From: Mycocentrospora acerina
Taxonomy: Eukaryota; Ascomycota; Dothideomycetes; Pleosporales
Length of the DNA: 64,000 bases
Reading direction: 5' to 3'
Assembly (NCBI GenBank): GCA_022701365.1
Contig: JAKUHH010000040.1
Coordinates: 930,001 to 994,000, forward strand
The notes beneath the pieces were generated by a model. That model was not told the DNA's origin. It did not search any database and saw only the letters and a program-made list of their open reading frames with translations. The first letter of the stretch is position 1. Each line of letters starts with the position of its first letter. Positions 12,368 to 23,382 of this stretch are shown one piece after another. A program made the translations under genes and the position numbers.

Positions 12368-13061
12368 TGAGTGGGTGATCGGTCGGACAGGAGGCTTTAT
12401 TGCGAGTTTTGCTGGTATAGCAGCTCTTCATCAACGACATAGGAGACGTTGCTCTTTCATGTGGCTCGAGATTTACATGAAGAGGATGTGAATACTGGAC
12501 AGAGCAGTACCACACTACTCTTAATCCCTCTAGGTCGATTTACCCATATTGATCGATTTTACAAATGTTCATGGTAGTATTGCGTTGAGTTTCGCAGCAC
12601 AATACCATACACTGTTGCACAAGTTTCTTAGGAAACCGATCGTAGTGAACGCAAACTATCGCGACAGAAGGATTGATGTAATGAGCCGTCGTGACCGAGT
12701 GCGAACATGGAAAAGGGATGTAATGTGGTTTTGGATGTAGTGCATAGGTTCAAAATATCGAGGTCTTCCCAAACACAATCTATCCAGCGAACGAAAGTTT
12801 TCATCACACTCACACTTGATTCAACCCCTCTATTTCACAGTAACTTTTGAGAAGATTAATCTTGAGTGAGAAGGATAGAATAGCTTTTAGGCTTACATGC
12901 CCTTACGTAAATATCGTAATTCTCCATATTAGAAACATCAACTTCGCGTAAAATTCAAAAGTCCAGACCCAATACATGACGCCACCATGATGCAGCAAAA
13001 GTGCTCAACGCCAATGAGAATGCCAAATCAGATCCTAGATTACGCATGTTCACAACGGGAA
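12368..13061. other. Intergenic region
   Basis: About 0.7 kb between the convergent small membrane-protein gene and the DapA-family gene. It should contain both 3' untranslated regions. Nothing else is seen. Confidence 0.5.
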
Positions 13062-14147
13062 TCAAAGTGAGTTCTCAGCCTCAACGAGTTCTTCAAAAGA
13101 ATCGCGCCACTTCCTTGTGTCTTCTTTTGAGGGGCGAGGGAGTGGCCTGCGGGCGAATCCTCCATAACCAAAGTGCGCCATAAGGCCTGCCTTGGTGCCG
13201 ATAATACCTCCTTGGATTGCCGCCCAGTCGCCTCGGGCCACCACGGCTTGTAGCTTGCGAGCCTCTTTCAGCTGACCAGCTTCGAAAAGCTCAACTAGCT
13301 TGACACAGGCCTTCGGTGCGATATTTGCCGTGCCTCCGATAATGCCAGACCCACCACCAATAAGCATCTGCAGCGTGAAATCGACAGAGCCACCCATGCA
13401 CATGAATCCTGACCCAGGCTCGGAGACGGTCGCAGCTCGTGTGGCAGCTGCGATACGGTTGAGCTTCCCGGTATTACCACAAGTCAATTTGCAACCGACA
13501 ATATTTGGGTGTTGAGACAATTCGATGATGATATCTGAGTTGAGGTCGAGACCGGAGACGGCACCAGGGTAGTTGTAAATGAGGATCGGAATTGGCGACG
13601 CGGTAGCAACATCAAGAAAAAATTCCTTGACCGTATCTTTGGAAAACAAGCCTTGGTAATACGCGGGTGGTAGGACTAATGCAAAGTCTCCGCCAGCGGA
13701 GGCTGCGTCTTCGCAAAGTTCAACGGCTTCTCGTGTAGATTGGGCTCCACATCCAACGATCAAAGGCATGTAACCAAAACCGGCATTGTCCAGGGCCTTA
13801 CGAGTAGTGTTTGTGATGAGATTGCGTTCCCTGTGAGACAGGTGAACTGCCTCGCCGTTGGACCCCTGGGTAGTTATGCCTGCAACACCTGCTTTTGCCA
13901 GACGAACAGCGTGTTCGGCTGTAGTTTTGACATCCACGTCATCTGTTGTTGGGTCGAAAAAGGCTACAGTGGGTACGTAGATTCCTGGAACAAGTGTTCG
14001 ACGAACGCTTACATCGCCAGACTCCATTGAACTGGTTTCAAAATCCTTGTAACGATCCATAGTGTAAATCGATTGCGCAGCCTGAGGAAAATCTGAGGTT
14101 TGGGTGAAGCTGTTTCCGGGAGAGGGAGCGTCGTTGTGTGGTGACAT
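13062..14147 (-). CDS. DapA/HOGA-family lyase or aldolase
   Basis: Member of the dihydrodipicolinate synthase / N-acetylneuraminate lyase / 4-hydroxy-2-oxoglutarate aldolase superfamily, class I Schiff-base TIM-barrel enzymes acting on 2-oxo acids. Single exon, 361 residues. The Schiff-base lysine is Lys220 (IVGCKLTCGN) and the conserved tyrosine is Tyr193 in IYNYPGAVSG. The substrate carboxylate loop reads TTQGSNGEA at about residues 92-100. Fungi make lysine by the aminoadipate route, so a true DapA role is unlikely; an aldolase or catabolic lyase is more probable, but the substrate cannot be told from sequence. The first 50 residues are an extra, low-complexity N-terminus; Met30 or Met41 could also start the enzyme. 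A TATAAAAG element lies about 35 bases upstream of the chosen ATG. Confidence 0.88.
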   Translation of the reverse strand: MSPHNDAPSPGNSFTQTSDFPQAAQSIYTMDRYKDFETSSMESGDVSVRRTLVPGIYVPTVAFFDPTTDDVDVKTTAEHAVRLAKAGVAGITTQGSNGEAVHLSHRERNLITNTTRKALDNAGFGYMPLIVGCGAQSTREAVELCEDAASAGGDFALVLPPAYYQGLFSKDTVKEFFLDVATASPIPILIYNYPGAVSGLDLNSDIIIELSQHPNIVGCKLTCGNTGKLNRIAAATRAATVSEPGSGFMCMGGSVDFTLQMLIGGGSGIIGGTANIAPKACVKLVELFEAGQLKEARKLQAVVARGDWAAIQGGIIGTKAGLMAHFGYGGFARRPLPRPSKEDTRKWRDSFEELVEAENSL

Positions 14148-14181
14148 TGCAGAAAGAGATGCTAGAAAGGAGTCGGGAAGG

Positions 14182-14189
14182 CTTTTATA
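14182..14189 (-). promoter_or_regulatory. TATA box of the DapA-family gene
   Basis: On the minus strand this reads TATAAAAG and lies about 35 bases before the ATG at 14147. If it is the TATA element, the 5' leader would be very short, which could favour an internal start such as Met30. Confidence 0.45.
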
Positions 14190-17100
14190 CTAGGGATGGT
14201 AGCTGATGAAAAATAAAGCGGAGATGATTGATAAACAATAGATCGAACGGAACGAATACGTCAATGATGATAGTTCAGTCACTGACTGAGAATAGCTCAG
14301 ATACTTAAACATTTCAGAGGACGGGCACGTAGTGTCATGGTGAGTGGCGTGGGGGTTCAGCTGACGTTCGAGCACGAGTCCTCACAAGAAAGTGGGTCGG
14401 ACGGAAAGCGAAGTAGTGTGGTTGAGAGGGGTGAGCCTGGAATGAATGACCAAAGGGGCGGTGACTTCCGGAACAGACGAGAGGCGTTCTTGGCCGTTGA
14501 ACAGGCACAGTCGGCTCCGCTGACTTTGACGTTGTAGATGCAGCCAATAGATGGGGTATGCATTACTGACACATCCGGCGTTTTCTTTTTGTGCACATTG
14601 CATCAGAATTGGCAAGGGGCTGAGTGACGGTGGGTCACGTTCAAGCATCGAATCTCGACTAGAGGGGGAGAGCGAGAACGCGCGCCTGGTGACGATCCAT
14701 CAACGATCTGAATGCTGATAGGATGACCATTGCCACAAAGACTGCTCCACACAAATAGTTTGCGGGGGCACAGGGGCGCTCTTGGGCATCGCTTGGGGAC
14801 TTAGTGTGGGGGTGGGGATGATGTGGCGCTACATCATGGTGACCAACCCAGTAGAGCGCCTCTTTTCATCATCTGATCACGCACGTCAACCCTGGTAATA
14901 CATCGCGCATCGTGGTCCCTGTTACTATGGCTTCTATTCCTTGGCGATTACCCCTGACCGTACAACAAAGCAAATCGAGAGGGAGCAGACGCCTGGAACG
15001 TCTTGAGTCGTGGTAGATCCATCACACGACCATGCACCATGTGTAAAATGCACACCGTTGATCGACGGTTGCAACGAGGCCACGTCTCCAAGAGAAACAT
15101 TAGAAATAAGACGAAGGTAGTTAGAGTCAAGGGGCAGTCAACAGGGCCCAAAAAGATAGATAGGAACTCATCGTCCATGAGGAAGGGGAGGCGATCTCAA
15201 CGAGATCAAACTAACTCTTTTCGGCGTATAACCCCCACACTAGCTAGGCTCAGATCATGAGGCTCTTCTAACATCATGCATGGTAACGACTACGCTGATT
15301 GTGTGCTGGAAGGTTCCTTGTCTAGGCTTGGTTAATGGCCTTTTTGGCTGGTAGCACGCCGAGACGCCACTGGATCCACGTCTGTGGGATCCAGGTTACC
15401 AAGTACGTTGCGGGAACGAGCGTTTAGAAGGCCTTGTTCATGGTACCTGATTATCGGTGGGCTCTAGTTTACTCTCCCCACGTCAAAAGCTAAATTAAAC
15501 TCTCTAGCAGAAGAGATCAACAGACGGTAGGTTTCCAACACTAAGTGGACATGGGAAGGCTATGCAACGTTGCATGAGCCGTTCCTTGTTTGACTTGATG
15601 TGCTACCTGTTGACACATATCTTGCCTGCTAATGGTTGTTTGAAAAACGGTTGGGCTGGAAGTTTGGAATTATATTGATACTTTGTGTAATAACAACATG
15701 GGTGCTAGCCCTCAACATGCAATGAAGTGCGGATTATGTCCATTTTCGCTGTTAGTTCGGGGATGCACCCGATTCTCATCATCTTTAGGGTAAGAGGATG
15801 AAGACGCATGTGAAAACCGCCGCGCTCACCGCAAGAAAACTACGAGTGGTAGCTCCCCGGATTACCGAATATCGCCTAGCAGAAGCTCAGCAGATGGAAA
15901 TGGTCATTCACATTCTACTGTGGTGATCCTCGCCTCCCAACTAGAAGACATGCACCATGAGAGCCTCGAGTATGACGATTGCGCAAGTTACTTGTGAGCT
16001 GGAAAATGCCCTTTGCCTCCTGTTCACCATCTTGAATTCGGAGCAGATGTGAGTGGGACCGGGTAATTGCGGAATTTTCTGCCTTCCTTCGTACGATGTT
16101 TAGCTACACCCTTGAACATGCGTAAGACATCCCGAATCGTATTCCTATTTCCCAGCCAATGGACCTGAATCGTTCTTACAGGATGTCCCACGCCTTCCCA
16201 AAGCGGTCATCAGCGTGGGGTGCCAAGCATATATGAATACCATCAACTCAACCTGACAAAGGATTTTCTACCTCTCTCCACTTTCTTTTCTCCCAACACT
16301 TCCATGTGAGAAGCTGCGGGGGTGCGGAGCCGTGAGCTGTCGATGATCCTCAGCACCCCACGCCAGTCGGCATTTGATGTTTCTCGAGTCGATCGCTTAA
16401 GCGGAGTATGTCCGGATATAATGAGAATCTAACATACTGCATCTGGTCGATGTTGCATTAATGGTGTGGTGGCCTGCCTGGATCTTAATGGCTGATTGTA
16501 GACAAGTTGTCATGATGCATATCGTGGCAACGAGAAACTGGCTCACATCGTGCACATCATCCGAATGCGTCTCACTTTGCGTGATGGTCCTCGTAGGTCA
16601 AACCTGCAAGCACAATGAGCTTTTTCCCCGCATGAAGAATCTAAGAGCATGGACAAATTGTCCGCGGCCACGGAGCACCATTTGGAAACCTCTAGGTATC
16701 TGTTCGTTACCCGAGTAGCAATACATCACGACCAGCCTCGACTGTCGGCACATGACAAGTCTTCATGCCAGACCATAGTTGAAAATGTACCAATTTGTGA
16801 GAAAAACAGTGCTCTGCAAATCGCATCAAGCATCTACAAGAACTTGGCGCAGACAAAGCAAATCCGGCAGATTCTTTTTTTCCGTGAAGGCTCGTGCATT
16901 CGATATTTTCGTCGCACCCTACACGGCACATCTATGGAGTAAGTTTGAGAACTTCGAATGCCGAACCGACTTCACTTCTTCGGCCCGAGAAATTAGGATG
17001 TTCCACCAATACTCGGGAGTCGGACAATATGCCGACCCCACTCTCGCTTATCCAGAACCCTCACCGACAACCCCGGTTCCCTTTACAAATCGTTGAGTGC

Positions 17101-19616
17101 ACATGGCTTTCTCTCTCTTGACCCGCTTCCCCATCCTGAGACATGTGGATGTTAGTCCGAACCTAGTTGCCCCGTTCTCGCTATAAACGTTGCTACCGTG
17201 AACGCAAACCGAAGGCTATTCACGGCTGGCAGTAGTTGCTTTCCTGTCACGAATGACCCATCAAAATCTGATGGAACACATCCCAGTGCCTTACTTGCCA
17301 ACGTGTCTTCGCACGAGGGCGCGTATTCCGAGCGCCCACCTTCACGGTGGGCTTAGTCTTGACTACTCTCTTTAGATGATTTTGGGAACGTTCACCAGGC
17401 CAAGTTTGCAATATTCTTACAAGCATGGCTTTATATCGGTACCTTCCATTAAGTACCAGGACCTGATTATGTAGCTGTGGAGCTATTCATGGCGGCCAGA
17501 GAAAGATTTGAATTTAGTGTGATTACGACTGCATCACTCGAAGACCTCGTGTGCAAGCACATGACAGCATTATGGCCTGCTTTCAGCAAGGATGATCCTT
17601 AGACTAGGCAATTGGCTTGGTAGGTCTGTCACTGTGTAGAGGCAAGTCTGAGGAAGCTCCTCAGTTTTTGATTGCCTACTACAATGTCTGAAGACACTTG
17701 AAATTTCCCAGCTTGACGGTCACCTTCCTTGGCAGTGGAGATGTCTCAAAGAGTTATGGATAATTGCGTAGCTTCTTATCTTGTCACACTCTTTCGGGCT
17801 GCATCGACAGACGTAACACCAGCAGCGTATCTATACGTTGGGCAGATAGTTAAAGCGCCATCGTGCCCCAATGATATTGCAAGGCTCGTGGAGAGCCTTA
17901 ACGAGTGAAATTTCAGAAGACGAGTTAATATTAGATTACCTCCTTATTCTAAAAGATGGTGCCATGCACAACAGGTCGAGTGCAAAACCTATTCAATGAG
18001 AGTTACTATCGAAGATTACGCCCACTAGAACCCTGGTCTAGATCTCAGTCAAATCAAGTCGAAATCATGAAACATGCAGCTTTATTATTGGCTTTCACCT
18101 CTAGTACAAGAAGCGAGAAAAAACATCTGGTTGAAAACATAGGAAATTGCTAGCATAACTTTGTATATCTCTCATCAGTTTATTCAGTTGAATTGGGTAA
18201 TTTGAGCGCTAGAATACCCTTCTGCGTTGTCCACTCCTTGGTTTGACGGGATTACCGGACACCCTAGCCTCTTATTGTCTGTGTGGCATCTAATCAACAC
18301 TATTGATGTGCTGAGACTTTACAATGAAAGGAAAACTCGGTCAGCATCTGTTAACTTGACATGTAGTGTATAGTCATATCGCCCAGTGTCCGTTAGCGTG
18401 CTTTTTTGGTTTACAACACATGAAATATACACATGAAAATTCATTTCAGATACCTTGTCCTCGATATTGAGCTAGATTTTTCCCATCACCATTCGTATAC
18501 GGAAAGAAATTTCGTGTATTTCAATATCAAGCTGGATGAGAAGTCTGTGCATACTGCATGAGTGCGCTCTTGGTTCAAGACTCGAGACATGAGATACAAT
18601 AGAATGTAGCACTTTCATCCTGAACCGAATAAACTATGCATAACATGCGATTCTTGAATGTGGATCTAATCAATGTAGAAAGAAAGAATATGATCGGCAC
18701 TGTTTGAGGATACACCGCTTAAGATCAGCGAGAAGACTAGGAAGATATTTTTCGGTGCTACTGTTTTTGAAGTCTACAAAGCTGAGTTCGTTGCCAGAGT
18801 AATCGGTTTAATTACAAGCTCATTTGCATGGCGAGCCTGTTTGGTTGGAATGGTCCAAACTTAATTGGTTTTCCGATAGGTGATCATATGGACTACTTAC
18901 GAAACTAGCAGAACAGCCTCCCGGGAGCGCTCTTATTCTTATCAGGACCTAGGATCAAGCGAAATTTTTGGACATGGGCAACATGTTGATTTGGTAGTCG
19001 CGCCGCCATGCGATTAGAGTCAAGTAGGATGTCGTTTAATTGTAGATCGCCACAACACACGGTTCACCCATCGAATTTCCTGCGTTGATTTTACCCGGAC
19101 CTCTTGAAGTTTCCTCATACGATGGTCTTATCATCAATTTTGCTGAATGCTTCGGAAAGTATCCTTTAAGCCATATGCTAATTGCCCGCCACGATGAATT
19201 TGAAATGTAAGGATGGATGGGTTAGAATTGACAGACGAGGGTATGAAGGCTGTGGATCTAGCCAACAACATCTTGCATGGCAAGAATGATTCTACAGCGT
19301 CCTTCCACGCTACGATTCTCTAGTGATAGGCTCGTCGATCCCTGCTGCTCTTGTTCCGGTGATTACAATTTCTAGCTAAGAATAAGCTATCGACACTGAC
19401 GAAGGCAAGGTAAAGCTTCTAACAAGCCCGCAGATGTAATTCAATACGTTTGAATAGGTTAGATTGGCAGAATTCATTATTGTCAGGTTCTGATCTTTTA
19501 AGTCCAGAGCATAGATGACGATTATCCTAAGCATACATATCATTTAGGCTGTTATTTTGGTGCTGCATGTTCATATCATGGTCCCATAGCGAAATCTAAC
19601 ATAAGATAGGCTTTGA
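14190..19616. other. 5.4-kb stretch without a supportable gene
   Basis: No open frame here shows family resemblance, and no splice-linked set of frames could be assembled. The longest plus-strand frames are about 85-105 codons, around 16,460-17,096, and do not read like a protein. A promoter-like arrangement (catatatgaata near 16,226 followed by a pyrimidine-rich run) is not followed by a coding sequence. It may be eroded sequence or hold non-coding transcripts. Confidence 0.55.
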
Positions 19617-21188
19617 TCATCGCACCCTAGTGCCGTCTTTCAACTGTACACCCAATTCTTCATCAGCTTTGATATCGCCATTTTGCTGATCCACGCGTGC
19701 CTCCAGACCATCCTCGCCCCTACCATAGCCAGTCTGCGCGAAGTTAGGATTTTGTGCCACAAACCAGAATCGCATAGCAAGCACAACGCCAACTGCACCC
19801 GCTGCAAACGATAGAGCAAGCGGAAAACCAATCGGGTACCTAGGACTATCTGTTGCTTTCCAGGCGCCCAGCGGAATGGTCGCGTGTCCGACATAGACGA
19901 TTGTGACGCTCATGCCAATGATGATGGCACGAGCCTCAGGTTCGACACGTAATAATTCTGCCAACCAAGCAATAATAGCAGGTCCTCCAGCGTTTGTTGC
20001 ATATGTCAAGAAATATGCAAACATGACCACGCCGTGGCTGCTAGGCCAACCGGCAAGAATACCGCAAGCAATGATATGCACAATTCCCGAGACCACGAAA
20101 ATGGGCCATCGCCAGCCTTTCCAATCGCCGAGGGCGTTGATACCAACATTCGTAATGATTTGTAGCGCGTATCCACCCAGAGGGATCAAATTGACTTGAT
20201 AGGTCGTGTACAGTTTGACGCCTGAGGAATCAGTTACACCTTTGAGGTAAAGGAGGAAATATGAGTTTGCGCGATGAGCCCATGCGTTCTGCGCAAAAGC
20301 AAAGATATATAGGTATGTGAGAGGATGCTTGATGAGAAGCAAGAACTTGGCTCGCAGCACGCGAAAAGGGATGAGACGAGCGGCTTGCATACCGTGCCGT
20401 TCAATTCTCTCAAGTGAGAGCGCCTTCTCTCGTCGTGTGAGCCAAAGAGCACGGGTGTTGGCTGGCGAATCTGGTACGATGAAAAGTCCAAGGATACCGA
20501 GGAGAATTGTAATGGCGCCAGAAACGATAAAGAGCCATTGCCAACCAGACAGACCGTGTACTCCATTCATATTGACATAGAGCTCGGCTTGAACGATTCC
20601 AAGGAACATGGCACCAGCTACGTCGGATACATTGAAGATTGCGAGACGGAAAGCAAGCTCTCTTGGCGTGTACCATGTCATTATGAGCGCGGTGATACCA
20701 GGCCAGGAGGTTGCTGATAGCATGCCGAGGAAGAACCGAAGGATGTAGATCGTTGTTGCACTTTTAGCCCTGTAGGTACTACGTTGATAGTTAGAAGCGA
20801 TCCTAGCATGTAACCCGACGGAGGAGACTTACAATAGGGTCAAAATTCCCCATCCAATTTCTGCAAATGGCAACCATAGTGACGGGCGTAGCTTGGTCTG
20901 AAGCATCTGGGACGGAACAATGAAGATGGCGTAAGCAATTGAAAAGTAGGTTTGAAACCAATTCAATTCGTTGCCATATAGACTCAAATCCTCTTTCATG
21001 CCTGAGACGTAGGCTTGAGTTGTTGCACTCTGGTCCATCTCTTTCATAAGACCAGCGATGAACATCCATAATAGCAGAAAGCAATCCAACTTTGTACGGA
21101 GTACATTTTCCTCGCTTCTAAAGTAGGGAATGAAGCGACCCAGTCCTTTGTGTCCGCCAGTCAAAGACGAGGATGGTTCAGATCCCAT
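19617..21188 (-). CDS. Major facilitator transporter, Dal5/FEN2-like
   Basis: Plasma-membrane symporter of the anion:cation symporter (allantoate permease) branch, closest in feel to the fungal pantothenate transporters FEN2/Liz1. Two exons: 20833-21188 and 19617-20769, with a 63-base intron (GTAAGT...CTACAG), giving 502 residues and about 12 membrane segments. The N-terminal signature KEMDQSATTQAYVSGMKEDL followed by YGNELNWFQTYFSIAYAIF is typical; the join reads WGILTLLAKSATTIYILRFF. The central loop has the usual PDSPANTRALWLTRREKALS. The tail after about residue 460 is hydrophilic. Substrate assignment (pantothenate, allantoate or another small organic acid) is open. A TATATAAG element lies about 66 bases upstream. 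Confidence 0.9.
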
Positions 21189-21253
21189 AGTTGCTATGTT
21201 TGAGCCACTAGGCTTTCGTAAGGATGAAGCGGCTCTTCTGAAAATCCATGGTT

Positions 21254-21261
21254 CTTATATA
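21254..21261 (-). promoter_or_regulatory. TATA box of the transporter gene
   Basis: Reads TATATAAG on the minus strand, about 66 bases before the transporter ATG at 21188. Confidence 0.4.
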
Positions 21262-23319
21262 TCCAATTTTTTCAAACCTTTTACACGAATCAATGTTGCA
21301 TTGCGAAGGAGTATTTCAGAGTCCACATATCGCTCGCGACCTGCGCCAAGAATCACGCAATCTGGAGGATTTAACTGCGCCCAGACATATCCATGAGGAA
21401 TTCGCTAACAATCGTGCAGAAAAATACGAGAAGCAGTTAGATGCTTGCCACTTTGTTGGAGTAGGACTACAACTACATGCTGTCAACCCGACTTCGGGTG
21501 TTAGCGCATGGTTCAGAAGCAAGGTCTTGCAGATAAATTTCCTGAGTAACACCGTGGTTCTTCCACTGTAAGAGAATAGTTCCTACCTGTACAGGAAGGT
21601 TTCGACTTAGCATCACGTAAAGTGTAGCAAGAATAGCTTACACAGACCAATGTGGCGGTCGTCAAAATTAATCTAGTGCATGAGATAAGTGACAGGAAGA
21701 TAACAAAAGTTCAATTTAACGAAAGGAAAGCTCTAGGAAAAGAGAAAGGAGGCCATAATCCCTTGCTCTCGAGAACTACAGGTCTGGTGGCATGAGCGAC
21801 GACGCATGTAACAATCCTACCAGTTAAGGTAGCACGTGCGGTACATGCAGCACATACCGCACTGCTTGTAGTCACTTAGAGTCATAGCCAAATAACATCA
21901 CAATAGACAGGGATTTGGGCTGTTGAGGCAATGTATTGTTGAGATGATTGGAGAGAGAGAGAGAGCGAGTTGGCCAAGGATGGGGCATGGGTCCGTCATC
22001 GGCTGGGCGCTTCCGAACCTTGATGCGATCCTACAGGGCACAACACGACAGACACGCTTTGCTCCATTTTTCCGCATGAACGCCTTTCTCAAACGACACT
22101 TCGCTACCAACTTGCGTGATCCCAATTTGCTAATGATGAACAGGTGGCTGTGGTAAAAGCACGACAGATATAAGGACCGATTGTACGTGCTACCCACCCA
22201 ACATGCTCCAAAAGAGCGTGGAGATAACGACGTGATGGAAACGGCACACTCTGACAGCTCCAATAACCGGTGGAAGTGATACTGATGCTGTAACTAGATA
22301 TAGGTCGTTGGAACGGTGCTTGTTAACAAGCATATATCTTGAACTCTCACAAGTGATGAGAGGACCATATTCCCACGTCCTCTCAAATAATGCACAACAG
22401 GGCATAATTCAGAGATATCTTAGCAGGAGCCAGTATTTTACATCAAAGTATGACGAGGGAGGATTGGCTCGTAGTCAAGCGGTGTAATCGGGTTCATTTA
22501 TAATAATTACAACCAGACGAACAACCAGGCTCCACTCATACTATGGCGTCGTCCCAATTGTTTTGTATCCATATTTCAAGTTGTAGAAAAAGTCACTTCC
22601 CGTTCCAGATGTCTGAGAAGTACTTCTTCTAGCAGTTCACAACCCTCTTTCAAAATAGGACAAGTAGCTTTTCATCACAGTAGGAACACCATAAACCTTC
22701 CACATACTTCAGTACATGCCGACCAAGTAGTTGGGTGCAATCCGCACACTTGTCAACACAAACTTCTCAACGGGGTTGAATAACCGTGTTCGTACAGATA
22801 CGAGTCAGTTTTATATTCAGGAATTCGGTACAGCGGGACACTGAACTGTACTGGTTAGAAGTTGATATGTAGATATTATTGCGTGAATGTGATGCCCATC
22901 ACTGACGCTGGATGACATCGCATAGCACAGCCGCCAGACTCTGCATCGAATAAATGTTTTGTCTAGAAATCTTCGTTGAGCTTCTGTTACTGTATCAGCA
23001 GAGTCGTTCGTCACACAGCTACTACGAGGTACAACAACTGATGTCCACATCCCACAGACAATCCTCACCTGTCGCAGGACATGTGATTCCGATGATACTT
23101 TCTTACGGGATATAGTAGCATGAGGAGGGAAGATGAAAGTTGTGATTTGTGGTGATGATTTGGGGGGGAGGGGGAGAAAAACGACGTTGATAGGTCTAGT
23201 GGAGGGGAGAATTCACATGTCCTTTTGCGTTGTAGAATATTAAGAGGTACAGAGCTTGATAGAAGAAGAAGAAGAAGAAGAAGAAGAAGAAGAAGAAGAA
23301 GAAGAAGAAGAAGAAGAAG

Positions 23320-23350
<31 letters not shown>

Positions 23351-23382
23351 GCATACATCAAACTAAACTAAACTAAACAAAT
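21262..23382. other. Intergenic region, transporter to VPS8
   Basis: About 2.1 kb with no supportable gene. It contains a short GA run near 21,948-21,966, and at its right end the long AAG repeat listed separately, which lies in the presumed 3' untranslated region of VPS8. Confidence 0.5.
23261..23349. repeat. (AAG)n / (CTT)n microsatellite, about 29 copies
   Basis: An uninterrupted run of AAG triplets of about 89 bases. It begins 34 bases beyond the VPS8 stop codon, so on the VPS8 message it would be a CUU/UUC tract in the 3' untranslated region. A pure purine/pyrimidine mirror tract of this length can form triplex structures and is expected to vary in length between isolates. Confidence 0.95.

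Noticed and set aside
23065..23361. Frame with a 30-residue poly-leucine run
   Set aside because: Entirely due to the CTT triplet repeat; no gene context.
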